In this document: positions 26,012 to 35,226 of the stretch, piece by piece | Layout of the letters: every line of letters begins with the position of its first letter | Numbering within the stretch: position 1 is the first letter of the stretch | Notes under the pieces: generated by a model | Database searches by the model: none | Told to the model about the DNA's origin: nothing | What the model saw: the letters and a program-made list of their open reading frames with translations, nothing else | Origin: an uncultured Planctomycetales bacterium | Lineage (GTDB): Bacteria > Planctomycetota > Planctomycetia > Pirellulales > S012-138 | Assembly (NCBI GenBank): GCA_937982665.1 | Contig: CALJLD010000281.1 | Coordinates: 1 to 52,784 of the forward strand | Direction: 5' to 3' | DNA: 52,784 bases | Made by a program: the position numbers and the translations under genes

Positions 26012-27349
26012 CTACGAATTCACATTTGCTTCCGCCGCTTCCATCACCAAGTCGCGCAAACCATTCAGTTCACGCAGTCGGGGAGCAATCCTTGCCGTTG
26101 CGAATAAGCGTACGCGCTTGACGTAATCATCAAATTGGCGCTCGGCCAACGCGCGAACGACAGGCGATACATCGCCCAAGCGACGGTAGCGTTTCTCTTT
26201 CGCGTAATAGACGTCGACGTTGAACTCGACTTCACGTTCAACCGGCGGTGCGTCAAACATGACTTCATGCGGTTCCACGCGTTCGCCCAGCGCAGCGGAA
26301 GCAAGCCGCGCGAATTCTTGCCCGCAGTTCACCAGCCAACTGTACGGTTTACGGGCGAGCTTGGCGTAAACTTCGCGATCTTCAAAGAAGCTGTACTGCG
26401 CCACCCGTTTGTAGAGCTTTCTTGTGGGGCCAAACAAACCGTCGAGCAAATCTTCGGCATTCGTTCCGGCGGCCGCTTCTTGGAACGCAACGATCATCTC
26501 CGCCTCGGTCATGCGAAACAAACGATCCAGATCGAGCTCGGGCTGTAAGTCAAAGAACGCCCTTTGCAACATGGCCGTGGCGGAACGCACTCCATGATGC
26601 CAGTAAACTTCGCTGAACATCACATACCGCGAAAAGACAATCATCTCTGCCGCCGTCTTGCCCTTTTCCGTAATGGCTAACCCATCGCCGGCTTCATTCA
26701 AGCACAAGCTGCCAATCAAACGGCTTTGATCAAAGTTGCGGCCGTAGGGTACGCCTGCGTGCAGACTGTCGCGCGGCAGGTAGTCCATCTTGTCGATATC
26801 GATCGGCCCCGAGAGCATGCTGCTGAGGATGCGGCTCTTGCGATCGCGCGGCTTTTCGCTGAGCAGGGCAACCACTTCGCGGGGGGCAATGCCCCAGTCC
26901 TCGCGGAGCACATCACCAATTTCTCCTTCCAGCAGAAAGCTGTTGGCGAACAACTCGTGCCGGGGAACGGCCGGCAGCTTGATGTCTTCCAACGGATGGC
27001 AAAACGGCCAATGCCCCAGGTCGTGCAGCAATGATGCGGCAATGAACAACTCGGCGTCACGGCGGTCGATCACCTTGGCAAACCGGGGGTCGTGAGCGAG
27101 TTGTTTCAAATAATGCAGGGCCAGTCTGTAGACTCCCAGCGAATGCTCAAACCTTGTATGGATGGCGGCCGGATAGACCAGCGCCACTAGTCCAAGCTGG
27201 CTGATTCTGGCCAGGCGGCGAAACTCGGCCGCATCGATAATCGCCCTGACCCGCGGCGTCAGCGGAACGTCAGTCTCCGGCGGGATACGAATCAGATTTC
27301 GCCGTGTATCCAGGCCGACGATTTCCGGAATACTGAGAATCTGGGACAC
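26012..27349 (-). CDS. HD-domain phosphohydrolase (SAMHD1/dGTPase-like)
   Basis: The HD metal site is laid out as in dNTP triphosphohydrolases: H in AIHTRFEHSLGVYRLALHYL (about residue 68), then HDLGHWPFCHPLED near 112, and the final aspartate in DIDKMDYLPRDSLHAGVPYG. That last stretch strongly resembles SAMHD1-type enzymes. Substrates of bacterial members are often unknown; hydrolysis of dGTP or of a nucleotide signal is possible. The 445-residue length, including a C-terminal domain of about 180 residues, is ordinary. The start is a GTG at 27349 (VSQILSIPEIV). It is convergent with the methyltransferase and divergent from the DoxX gene. Confidence 0.86.
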   Translation of the reverse strand: MSQILSIPEIVGLDTRRNLIRIPPETDVPLTPRVRAIIDAAEFRRLARISQLGLVALVYPAAIHTRFEHSLGVYRLALHYLKQLAHDPRFAKVIDRRDAELFIAASLLHDLGHWPFCHPLEDIKLPAVPRHELFANSFLLEGEIGDVLREDWGIAPREVVALLSEKPRDRKSRILSSMLSGPIDIDKMDYLPRDSLHAGVPYGRNFDQSRLIGSLCLNEAGDGLAITEKGKTAAEMIVFSRYVMFSEVYWHHGVRSATAMLQRAFFDLQPELDLDRLFRMTEAEMIVAFQEAAAGTNAEDLLDGLFGPTRKLYKRVAQYSFFEDREVYAKLARKPYSWLVNCGQEFARLASAALGERVEPHEVMFDAPPVEREVEFNVDVYYAKEKRYRRLGDVSPVVRALAERQFDDYVKRVRLFATARIAPRLRELNGLRDLVMEAAEANVNS

Positions 27350-27574
27350 AGCTGATGACCTGGTTGTGATTCAACGGACGCTGTCAATTGGTTGATTTCA
27401 ACGCCGCGGAACGTGGGTGAATCCCGTGGATGACTGAGGACGAACGCATCATAGCAGCCCTTTCCCTGCCAATCGATTGCATCCATCAGCGGCGATATTG
27501 GTCTTGATGGGTGATTGGGAGAGTAGTTTCGCCAACCTTTTCGGACTAGAATTAAGAATCCCGCCTGACGCCGT

Positions 27575-28603
27575 TTGCGACAGTTTTCGCAATATCCTTG
27601 CGTCACTTTTTTCGATTTCACTCCTGCTTGGAACAGAGCTTTGTCGTCGTACCTCCGCCTCGGCGCCATTTCCGTGATGATGCTGGTCGTGCTCCGCATC
27701 GCGGTGGGCTGGCATTTCTTCTATGAAGGTTGTTGGAAATACACGCACGCCAGTTACTCGGCTGAGGCTTTCCTGCAACAAGCCAAGGGTCCATTGGCTG
27801 GCCAATTCCAGATCAGCATTCCAGACCAATACGGCGCCCAACGGCTTGATGCTGAATTGATGAAAGAAGCCTGGCAGGCTTTCGCGAATGAAGTGGCCGC
27901 ACATTATGGCTACACGGAACAGCAACAGGCCGATGCCAACCGTTTGGTGGATGCTGTGTCTGAGCAACACAGGCGTTACCTTGCCGGCGAGTTATACGAG
28001 AATCCCAGCGATGAGTTGGATCCTTTGGATGTGGAGAAGTACTTAAGCGATATCAAGCGGTGGCACGATGCCCGAAAAGATCCTGGCGTGCAGGGTATTC
28101 CCACTTTCGCCAAAAAACATGCGGATGAGCGCGCAGCATTGCGGCGAACCGCCGCGCCATGGCTAGCCCGCGTTGACAAGCTGGACGAGAACCTGCGCTA
28201 TAGCGTGATGGCGCTGGCGACGCCTGAACAAGTCAGCGACCAAGGTGGCTATTCGCCGCCATGGCGCGAAATCGATTGGGTCAACTTCCTCACGACGTAT
28301 GGGCTGTTGGCAATCGGCGGTTGCTTGATGCTGGGACTGTTCACACGGTTTGCCTCATTGTGCGGAGCTGTGTTCTTGCTGATGGTCACGTTAGCGCAGC
28401 CTGCGCTTCCGTGGGTATTCCCGCAGCCGCACCCTTCAGCCGGTCATGCCTTGCTGATCAACAAAGAGTTCATCGAGATGTTGCTGCTCTTCTTCCTGGC
28501 AACAACACGTGTTGGCCGCTGGGGGGGATTGGACTTCTTTGTCTACACCTTTGTGACACGGCGACTTTTCGGCCCGAAGAAGATTGGCAAGATCAGGCAA
28601 TAG
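27575..28603 (+). CDS. DoxX-family membrane protein with large soluble insert
   Basis: The first membrane helix and its following motif (MMLVVLRIAVGWHFFYEGCWKY) match DoxX proteins. Instead of a short loop, about 155 residues of soluble, helical and charged sequence follow before the next three helices (FLTTYGLLAIGGCLMLGLF, LCGAVFLLMVTLAQPALPWV, FIEMLLLFFLATTRVG). The loop is probably outside the cytoplasmic membrane. This architecture is common in planctomycetes, with no settled function. The start is uncertain: the frame opens with TTG at 27575, but ATG at 27677 gives the helix almost at once and is plausible. It lies 82 bases before a Tat-exported oxidoreductase; a weak terminator lies between. 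Confidence 0.78.
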   Translation: MRQFSQYPCVTFFDFTPAWNRALSSYLRLGAISVMMLVVLRIAVGWHFFYEGCWKYTHASYSAEAFLQQAKGPLAGQFQISIPDQYGAQRLDAELMKEAWQAFANEVAAHYGYTEQQQADANRLVDAVSEQHRRYLAGELYENPSDELDPLDVEKYLSDIKRWHDARKDPGVQGIPTFAKKHADERAALRRTAAPWLARVDKLDENLRYSVMALATPEQVSDQGGYSPPWREIDWVNFLTTYGLLAIGGCLMLGLFTRFASLCGAVFLLMVTLAQPALPWVFPQPHPSAGHALLINKEFIEMLLLFFLATTRVGRWGGLDFFVYTFVTRRLFGPKKIGKIRQ

Positions 28604-28610
28604 CACCGGT

Positions 28611-28634
28611 TGCGAAATCACTTTTTCGCATTTT
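28611..28634 (+). terminator. Weak terminator-like hairpin after the DoxX gene
   Basis: TGCGAAA at 28611-28617 pairs with TTTCGCA at 28624-28630, followed by TTTT. The stem is AT-rich and short, so termination may be partial, leaving readthrough into the oxidoreductase gene. Confidence 0.45.
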
Positions 28635-28685
28635 GGCAATCGAAGACATAGACGAAACGCACATTCGCGATTCAAGGATCGACAG

Positions 28686-30392
28686 ATGAATTTGACTCCC
28701 GAACAACGTCGCTTGGGAAAAGACAATTTTCACTCCGTGGTTGGCATGACCAGGCGCGATTTCTTGCTGGGCGCTGCGGCTGCCGGGTTGGCTTCCGGAG
28801 CCGGCTTGGGCGCTTACTACTTTGGCTACGAACCGGCGATCGGGAATCCGGTGCGTGTTGGCGTAATTGGCACCGGCGACGAAGGTGGTGTGCTGATTGG
28901 CGCGCACAACCCGGAATTCGTGAATGTTGTTGCGATCGCGGACATTCGGCCTTACAGCCGCTACCGCGCATTCCATGGCGACCAATCGACGGAATCAGCC
29001 AAGCTCGCGAGGCCCGGTTTGTTGGCAAAGTACGATTGGCATTCCGAGTCTGAAGCGCGCCAGAACATAAAGGTCTACGAAAACGACTACCACGATTTGC
29101 TCAACGATTCGGACGTTGAAGCGGTGATCATCGCGCTGCCGCTGCATTTGCACGCCGTAGTCGCCATTGAAGCGATGAAGGCTGGTAAGCACGTTTTGAC
29201 TGAGAAACTGATGGGCCACAGCGTGGCTGAGTGCAAGGAGATGGCCCGCATTGCGAACGATACCGGGCTGCTGTTGGCCACAGGGCATCAGCGACACTAC
29301 AGCGTGCTGTATGACAACGCTGTCGATACGATTCGCCGTGGACTCGTGGGCAAGATCCATCACATTCGCGCGCAGTGGCATCGCGGCAATCTTCCTGGTC
29401 GCGATAGCTGGAGCCCGAAACTGCCAGCCGATATCCAAGAAGAACTCGGCAATATTACCGCGAAACTCGACGCACTGACGGCTGACAGCGGCGCGGATAT
29501 CGACCGGACTGACGCGTTGATGGCTCGCAAGCGACTGTTGATTGAGATGGCCAAAGACGCCGACGTGGACCCGGCCGCTTATGGCTACGTGGATCGCACA
29601 GTGAAAATCGGTACAGCGGATGATGCCCCCACCTACAATCTCAGCGGCATTGAAGAACTCATTCGCTGGCGGTTGTGGAACCGCACCGGCGGTGGACTGA
29701 TGGCCGAACTTGGCAGCCACCAGTTAGATGCTGCCGGCATCTTCATGACGGCCATGCGAGAAGCCGGTGCCGCCAAGGCCCTGCCGTTGACCGTGACCGC
29801 CTTTGGACATCGCAGCCTGTTTGATCCTGATCGCGATTGTGAAGACCACGTGCATTGCATGTACGAGTATGGCAACGCTAATTACGATCCAGCCGATCCG
29901 CAACACCGCGAAGACAAGACCGTCGTCTCTTATTCCTCCATCAACGGCAACCAGTATGGCGGATATGGCGAAGTCGTCATGGGGACAGACGCTACGTTGA
30001 TCCTGGAGCGCGAGCAAGAGACGATGTTGTTCCAACACAACTCGACCAGCAGGCGCGTTCGTGTGGCGAATTCTGGCGACAAACCGATACTACAAACCAC
30101 AGATAGCGTCGAGCCTGCGGCAGCCATCGCAAACAACGCGCTCGCTGGTCCGGTCAGCAAGGGCTATACCGAGGAGATCGAGCATTGGGCCTGGTGCATT
30201 CGCAATCCCGACCCAGAAAACAAACCGCGCTGCTATCCGCAAGTTGCTTTGGCTGATGCCGTGATTGCACTGACCACCAACGTGGCGATTCGCGAAGGCC
30301 GCAAAATCGATTTCCAGGACTCGTGGTTTGATATCGACAGCGATGAAACGCCCGACGGATCAACTCCGGATGTGAGCAAGTACGATAGCTAG
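28686..30392 (+). CDS. Tat-exported Gfo/Idh/MocA-family oxidoreductase
   Basis: Start ATG at 28686 gives MNLTPEQRRLGKDNFHSVVG followed by the twin-arginine motif MTRRDFLLGAAAAGLASG, so the folded enzyme is exported with its cofactor. The Rossmann fold follows: RVGVIGTGDEGGVLIGA at about residue 58, and the family lysine in GKHVLTEKLMGHS. The C-terminal domain includes GGGLMAELGSHQLDAAGIFM. At 568 residues it is longer than cytosolic relatives because of an insert near 245-320 and a C-terminal extension ending DSDETPDGSTPDVSKYDS. Exported members are abundant in planctomycetes and likely work on sugars or glycosides in the periplasm. Confidence 0.9.
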   Translation: MNLTPEQRRLGKDNFHSVVGMTRRDFLLGAAAAGLASGAGLGAYYFGYEPAIGNPVRVGVIGTGDEGGVLIGAHNPEFVNVVAIADIRPYSRYRAFHGDQSTESAKLARPGLLAKYDWHSESEARQNIKVYENDYHDLLNDSDVEAVIIALPLHLHAVVAIEAMKAGKHVLTEKLMGHSVAECKEMARIANDTGLLLATGHQRHYSVLYDNAVDTIRRGLVGKIHHIRAQWHRGNLPGRDSWSPKLPADIQEELGNITAKLDALTADSGADIDRTDALMARKRLLIEMAKDADVDPAAYGYVDRTVKIGTADDAPTYNLSGIEELIRWRLWNRTGGGLMAELGSHQLDAAGIFMTAMREAGAAKALPLTVTAFGHRSLFDPDRDCEDHVHCMYEYGNANYDPADPQHREDKTVVSYSSINGNQYGGYGEVVMGTDATLILEREQETMLFQHNSTSRRVRVANSGDKPILQTTDSVEPAAAIANNALAGPVSKGYTEEIEHWAWCIRNPDPENKPRCYPQVALADAVIALTTNVAIREGRKIDFQDSWFDIDSDETPDGSTPDVSKYDS

Positions 30393-30442
30393 CGAAGCTT
30401 GATGCATGGTTATTCACAAGCTCGGTTTCACCACTCGTAAGG

Positions 30443-31102
30443 CTACTCGATTGCGCCATCCACAATCACTTTGGCCGGCGAAAGCGTAACAAGGTTTTTT
30501 CCTTCGAATGTGATCTTTGCTTGCTGGGTCACAGTGAGATTGATGTAACCAAGTTGCACCTCACCCTCCTTTACAATCGCCACGGCGAGTGCGCGATTGG
30601 TCTTCCCCCACCATGGCCCGCCGCTGAAATCGCTCGCAGGGCGTTCGGGATAGCGCAGCGACGCCCCAACGGTACACAGTGTGGCTTCTTTGGTGCCAGC
30701 TATCAAATCAAGTAGCGAGATCTCCGCTCCTGGATCTTGCGGCGCGCCGCCCTTCAAGATTCTCACATCGCCATGCGCGACAATCCGATATGTCGAGTAA
30801 TACGTTGATAGTGGACCACGGCCGGTTGTCCATTCAACAGTCAGATCGACGCTGCCATCGCCATCCAGGTCAAACATCTGGGAAGGAGCATATTCCCCGT
30901 CGCGCGGTAGAACTGGGATGGGCTGCGGGATCGACAGCTGCCGCAAGACCTGCTGCATCAACTCCTTTTGTCTGTCTTGTTCTGACTGCTTGTCTTGCTC
31001 AGACTTGGCGTCTTGTGCCGCCATGAGCGGAGCTTGCCAGGCAAGTGTGCCAAAACCAGCGACAATTCCGGCCAACAACAATCCGCAGGCAAATCGGTGC
31101 AT
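30443..31102 (-). CDS. Secreted protein of unknown function with Ca-binding-like loop
   Basis: The ATG at 31102 (MHRFACGLLLAGIVAGFGTL) starts a signal peptide ending near PLMAAQ; the frame also allows a GTG three bases earlier. A charged helix (KSEQDKQSEQDRQKELMQQV) leads to a beta-rich domain with DLDGDGSVDL, an EF-hand or dockerin-like calcium loop of the FG-GAP/VCBS type, near residue 80. The last 60 residues are beta strands ending LSPAKVIVDGAIE. No family assignment. It is convergent with the Tat oxidoreductase, 50 bases apart. Confidence 0.68.
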   Translation of the reverse strand: MHRFACGLLLAGIVAGFGTLAWQAPLMAAQDAKSEQDKQSEQDRQKELMQQVLRQLSIPQPIPVLPRDGEYAPSQMFDLDGDGSVDLTVEWTTGRGPLSTYYSTYRIVAHGDVRILKGGAPQDPGAEISLLDLIAGTKEATLCTVGASLRYPERPASDFSGGPWWGKTNRALAVAIVKEGEVQLGYINLTVTQQAKITFEGKNLVTLSPAKVIVDGAIE

Positions 31103-31235
31103 CACATTTCTCCATTAGATACAGGGTGAAAGGATTTGCCGGGCATCTCATTCTGACGCGACGGATTGCGTATGAGTTCCACAAATTGGCGATGCTGACT
31201 ACAAAACCCACTCCGCTGCGCGATATCATCGCGAT

Positions 31236-32579
31236 ATGAACTCGGCTTCCACTCCACCAACCAGGCAACCGCAACTCTCCAGCGTTGAAGACCGTCGCGC
31301 GCACGCGGCGCTTTCGCGGGATGAGCTTCATGCGCGACAACTCGCCCGGCTCAACCACTTGCTGGTTGATGTCTTCCCGCACAATCCGTTTTATGCGGAG
31401 CGCGTGAGTCGCGTAATGCAGTCACGTGGGCTCCAGCCGCTCAGCCAGGTGGATGAGTTGGCCGAATTTCCCTTCACGCTGAAAAGCGAGTTGCAGCAAC
31501 CTGGCCGCTTTGAGGAGCTTGGCGTGGTTTCCGCTGCCAACCATACGTACGCCTTGCAGCAATACTCGCGTTTTCACCAAACGTCCGGCACAACTGGTCG
31601 CCCTCTGGTGGTCATGGACACGGCTGCGGATTGGCGACAATGGATCGATTCCTGGCAGTATGTTTTGGACGCAGCGGAATTGACGCCGGCGGATCGCGTC
31701 TTTCTTGCGTTTTCCTTCGGACCATTCATCGGATTTTGGAGTGCATTTGATGCGGCAACCGCGCGGGGATGCCTGGCCATTCCCGGCGGTGCACTGTCCA
31801 GCGAAGCCCGACTGCGGATGATTCTTGATACAAGATCCACGGTGCTGTGCTGCACGCCCAGCTATGCGCTGCATCTGGCCGAAGTGGCTAGCGCCCAACA
31901 ACTCAACCTGGCTGCGAGCAACGTGCGAGTAATTATTGTTGCTGGCGAGCCGGGAGGATCACTGCCAGCCACGCGCGAAAAAATTGAATCCGCATGGGGG
32001 GCTTGGGTTCTGGATCATGCCGGTGCGTCGGAAGTTGGAGCGTGGGGATATGGCACGAAAGACGGTTCCGGATTGTACATCAACGAAAGAGACTTCATTG
32101 CCGAGTACATTTCGCCCGGCAGCGGCACGCCTGTGGCGCCTGACGAAACGGCCGAGCTGGTGTTGACCAACTTGCACCGCCCTGGCTTGCCGGTTCTACG
32201 ATACCGCACCGGCGATCTTGTTCGCGCACCCCAACTGACGGATTCTGGCTTCGCTTTTTTGCAAGGCGGCGTGCTTGGCCGCGTGGACGATATGCTGATT
32301 GTTCGTGGCGTGAACATCTATCCAACGGCCATCGAACAGATCCTTCGGGAGTTCGCCGAGATCGTTGAGTTCCGCATCACGGCGTTTCGCAAAGCTGAGA
32401 TGGATGAGTTGGAAATTGAGATTGAGACCACAAACAGAGATGATCAAATCGTCGGTGCCGCGGCCGAGGAGCTGCGCCTGAGGTTGGGACTCCGCGTGTC
32501 CGTGAACCTGGTTCCGCCGGATACACTGCCCCGGTTTGAGCTGAAAGGGCGGAGGTTTGTCGATAAGCGTGGGAATTAG
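31236..32579 (+). CDS. Phenylacetate-CoA ligase-like adenylate-forming enzyme
   Basis: A member of the acyl-adenylate (ANL) superfamily close to PaaK-type aryl-CoA ligases. The ATP-binding P-loop is HQTSGTTGRPLVVMD near residue 110. HAGASEVGAWGYG and VLRYRTGDLVRAP are the adenylate-site motifs, and GRVDDMLIVRGVNIYPTAIE begins the C-terminal lid domain that ends in PRFELKGRRFVDKRGN. The lysine in FELKG fits the catalytic lysine position. Length 447 residues is normal for PaaK. The substrate may be an aromatic or other carboxylic acid; no phenylacetate catabolic gene is nearby, so I give no symbol. The ATG at 31236 is divergent from the gene at 30443-31102. Confidence 0.87.
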   Translation: MNSASTPPTRQPQLSSVEDRRAHAALSRDELHARQLARLNHLLVDVFPHNPFYAERVSRVMQSRGLQPLSQVDELAEFPFTLKSELQQPGRFEELGVVSAANHTYALQQYSRFHQTSGTTGRPLVVMDTAADWRQWIDSWQYVLDAAELTPADRVFLAFSFGPFIGFWSAFDAATARGCLAIPGGALSSEARLRMILDTRSTVLCCTPSYALHLAEVASAQQLNLAASNVRVIIVAGEPGGSLPATREKIESAWGAWVLDHAGASEVGAWGYGTKDGSGLYINERDFIAEYISPGSGTPVAPDETAELVLTNLHRPGLPVLRYRTGDLVRAPQLTDSGFAFLQGGVLGRVDDMLIVRGVNIYPTAIEQILREFAEIVEFRITAFRKAEMDELEIEIETTNRDDQIVGAAAEELRLRLGLRVSVNLVPPDTLPRFELKGRRFVDKRGN

Positions 32580-32708
32580 AATGGGCCGATTCACTAATGG
32601 CTCAACGCCCACTAGCCGTGGCCTTGTCAGCCCGTTTGCCAGCTTTAGACTTGGAGTTGGCTGAGTTCGCCCCAAGATGTTTTGTTCCGCTCGAAAGCGA
32701 GAAAAACG

Positions 32709-34082
32709 ATGCGTTGCCTGTTACCGATCGTAGTGACAACCCTGGCCCTGCTTTGTGGCGGCTGCGGAACGGATGCGCCAAAGGAATCGAACGACAATGA
32801 CTCCGGCAATGGTAACTCAAGCAAAGATAACTCAGGCAATGGCAACGCGGTCAACGGTAGCAGCGGCAGCAATGTTGAGGTCGCAGCGGATGATGCAGCG
32901 GCCGTCGAGGCCCTAGGCGCTGCGGGAGCGACGTTCACTCGAACGGAGGCCGGCAATATCGTTGAGGTTGATCTCTCCTCGCCAGGCGCCGTTGGCGATA
33001 ACACCACACTGGCTCACCTGGAACATCTGCCAGCCTTGCAGCGTGTGCGACTTTACGGCCCTGATTATGGCGACGCCGGCATGGAACACGTCGCCAAGCT
33101 GACGAACTTGCGCGAGATCGACTTGACCAGAACAGCCGTGACGGACGCAGGCATTGCCAAGCTGAAGCCAGTCACGGAGCTGCGGTCGATCAACCTCAAT
33201 CAGGTTCCGGCGATTACTGACGAAACGCTCAAGCATCTTGCTGAACTCCCTAACCTTCGCGTCATTCGCCTGGTCAAGACCGGCATCACGGACACAGGCG
33301 TTGCTTACCTTTCCGATGTTCAGTCTTTGGCCAGTCTGGACCTGCGGCAGACTCGGGTCTCGGACAAGTGCTTCGCATCGTTGAAGAATCTATCCAATCT
33401 GAAAAGCCTGCGCTGTCAGGGAACTGGCAGCACGATGCAGCCTGATGGGATCGCCGACCTCAAGTCGCTGACAACCCTTACGACGCTGAGCTTGGATAAC
33501 GCGCAAGTCACAGATGCTGCTTTGGCGGAACTTGCCACGCTGGTCAATCTTGAAGAGTTGCAACTCTATCGCGCGAACATCACTGACGACGGCTTGGCGA
33601 CGCTCGCGAACTTTCCCAAGCTGCGGATTCTCGGACTGAGAGAAACGGCAATCGGCGGAGTTGGCTTTCAACATTTGACTGGCCTGACCAACCTGCAGGT
33701 TCTGCAACTCGCCGAGACTTCCTTTGGTATTGATGACGAAGCAACGAAGGCGATTGGAGATATCACTTCGCTCGTCAACCTCAACCTTTGGGACACGTTT
33801 GTCACTGATGAAGCATTTGCCGATTTGGCAAACCTTAAGAACATGAGGGTGCTGAACCTGGAGAACGTGGGGCTCTCAGATGTCGCAATGGATACGATCG
33901 CAGGCTTCAGCGAGCTTGAAACGCTCAACATTAAGGGCAACGACTTCACCAACGACGGGCTGGCGAAACTTCACGGCCTTACCAAACTCAAGCTTGTCGA
34001 CGCGCAGTTTTGTCCGCAGATTACCGAAGAAGGCGCGAAGGCGCTGGAAGCTGCTATCCCTGGCGTTCAGGTCAAGCATTAG
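32709..34082 (+). CDS. Leucine-rich-repeat lipoprotein
   Basis: ATG at 32709 gives MRCLLPIVVTTLALLCGGCG, a lipoprotein signal with Cys19 as the likely lipidated residue, so the protein is anchored at a membrane surface. A 40-residue Asn/Ser/Gly-rich linker follows. The rest is about 14 leucine-rich repeats of 23-24 residues (LTNLREIDLTRTAVTDAGIA, LPNLRVIRLVKTGITDTGVA and so on) in the style common in planctomycetes. Such repeats bind proteins; the partner is unknown. The frame is open back to a TTG at 32682, but that would bury the signal. It closes with TEEGAKALEAAIPGVQVKH. Confidence 0.85.
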   Translation: MRCLLPIVVTTLALLCGGCGTDAPKESNDNDSGNGNSSKDNSGNGNAVNGSSGSNVEVAADDAAAVEALGAAGATFTRTEAGNIVEVDLSSPGAVGDNTTLAHLEHLPALQRVRLYGPDYGDAGMEHVAKLTNLREIDLTRTAVTDAGIAKLKPVTELRSINLNQVPAITDETLKHLAELPNLRVIRLVKTGITDTGVAYLSDVQSLASLDLRQTRVSDKCFASLKNLSNLKSLRCQGTGSTMQPDGIADLKSLTTLTTLSLDNAQVTDAALAELATLVNLEELQLYRANITDDGLATLANFPKLRILGLRETAIGGVGFQHLTGLTNLQVLQLAETSFGIDDEATKAIGDITSLVNLNLWDTFVTDEAFADLANLKNMRVLNLENVGLSDVAMDTIAGFSELETLNIKGNDFTNDGLAKLHGLTKLKLVDAQFCPQITEEGAKALEAAIPGVQVKH

Positions 34083-34170
34083 CGGAGCAACTGGGCGCGT
34101 CGGGTTCGCCTGGTGCGAAGAACACAATCGCGTGGCACAGCACGCGAGAAGACCTGATGGCGTCGACCAG

Positions 34171-34458
34171 CTAGTTGTGCGGTCCAACTTGCGTCCACGA
34201 TTCGAAATAGCGCCCGAAGCCAAAGTTGTTGGATCGCAAATTGTACGAGCCGCCTGAATGGCGGTATCCGCCTTGGACAAAGGCGCGGAAGTACTGCGGA
34301 GCGACCGAGCGCGAGGACGTGGGCGTGCCAATCTCCACACGTTCAAATGGTTGGTGCGTGTAATAGCTGCGTGCAAACACCCAATTGTCGGCTGCAGCAG
34401 ATGCAGCAGAGACCGACAGAATCGCGACAGAGAAAATCAGACTGGCAAGAATTCGCAT
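34171..34458 (-). CDS. Small secreted protein of unknown function
   Basis: The 95-residue protein begins with a signal peptide, MRILASLIFSVAILSVSAAS, cleaved near AAADN. The mature part is only about 70 residues, rich in aromatic, Gly and Ser residues (QYFRAFVQGGYRHSGGSYNL, NNFGFGRYFESW), like short planctomycete surface proteins. No motif is recognised. It is convergent with the LRR gene and divergent from the MGMT-family gene. The signal peptide is the main support that it is real. Confidence 0.6.
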   Translation of the reverse strand: MRILASLIFSVAILSVSAASAAADNWVFARSYYTHQPFERVEIGTPTSSRSVAPQYFRAFVQGGYRHSGGSYNLRSNNFGFGRYFESWTQVGPHN

Positions 34459-34647
34459 GGTGTTTTCGGCGAGCGGATTGACGCTGTGGCTTTGAGTTCC
34501 AGCGTAATCAGGCCGGGTGAGATTTCACGGCAAAACGGCCGATCGGCCAGGAGGCGCTGAAAAGGCCGCAAATCGGCACTTCAACGGCCGTTACAATTGA
34601 CAGAATCGTCAGGCAAGCTATCCGCAAGTTCGATGCGAGCACCAAAC

Positions 34648-35166
34648 ATGGCGAAGAAGAAAGCCAACCCCAAGACGACGTGGAAGCCCAAAGCCGGCAC
34701 CACTTGGAAGGACAAGCTGCAAAAGGAGCATCCCAATCACGGCAGCCTGCGACCGATTCCCGAGATGTGGCACAAGCGATTTGGCGAAGGGACGATGCTT
34801 ATTCCTCGCCCTTTGGATTTGGACGCGCTGATTCGGCGCGTCCGCAAAGGGAAACTTGTCACGCAAGCGCAACTTCGCGAACAACTTGCCGCAGACGCCG
34901 GCGCTACAGCAACGTGCCCGATCACCACCGGCATTTTCTTGCGGATCGTCGCGGAGGCCGCCGAGGAAGATCTCGCCGCTGGCAAGAAACGAGTGACGCC
35001 GTACTGGCGAGTTGTTTCCGATGAAGGTCGTTTGAACGAAAAGCTCCCGGGAGGAACGTCGGCGCAATCGCGCCGGTTGCGCGCGGAGGGGCTAAGCATT
35101 ACTGCGGCGAAAGGAAAGAAAGCCCCGCAAGTGGAAGAGTATGAGAAGAAGCTGTTTAAGTTTTGA
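34648..35166 (+). CDS. MGMT-family (alkyltransferase-like) protein without acceptor cysteine
   Basis: The start at ATG 34648 gives MAKKKANPKTTWKPKAGTTW; the frame extends 17 codons further up without an obvious reason. Residues about 60-165 resemble the DNA-binding domain of O6-methylguanine-DNA methyltransferase: helix and wing region (IRRVRKGKLVTQAQLREQL), CPITTGIFLRIVAEAAEED, then TPYWRVVSDEGRLNEKLPGG and QSRRLRAEGLSI. The catalytic PCHR becomes PYWR, so the alkyl acceptor cysteine is replaced by tyrosine. ATL proteins, which have PWHR, bind alkylated DNA and recruit repair instead of removing the group. A similar sensing role is inferred. The N-terminal 50 residues are Lys-rich. Confidence 0.8.
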   Translation: MAKKKANPKTTWKPKAGTTWKDKLQKEHPNHGSLRPIPEMWHKRFGEGTMLIPRPLDLDALIRRVRKGKLVTQAQLREQLAADAGATATCPITTGIFLRIVAEAAEEDLAAGKKRVTPYWRVVSDEGRLNEKLPGGTSAQSRRLRAEGLSITAAKGKKAPQVEEYEKKLFKF

Positions 35167-35226
35167 TAGCCGCGTAACTGTCAATCCAACCTTGTATTTC
35201 TCATGCCCAATGGCAACGAGACGATC

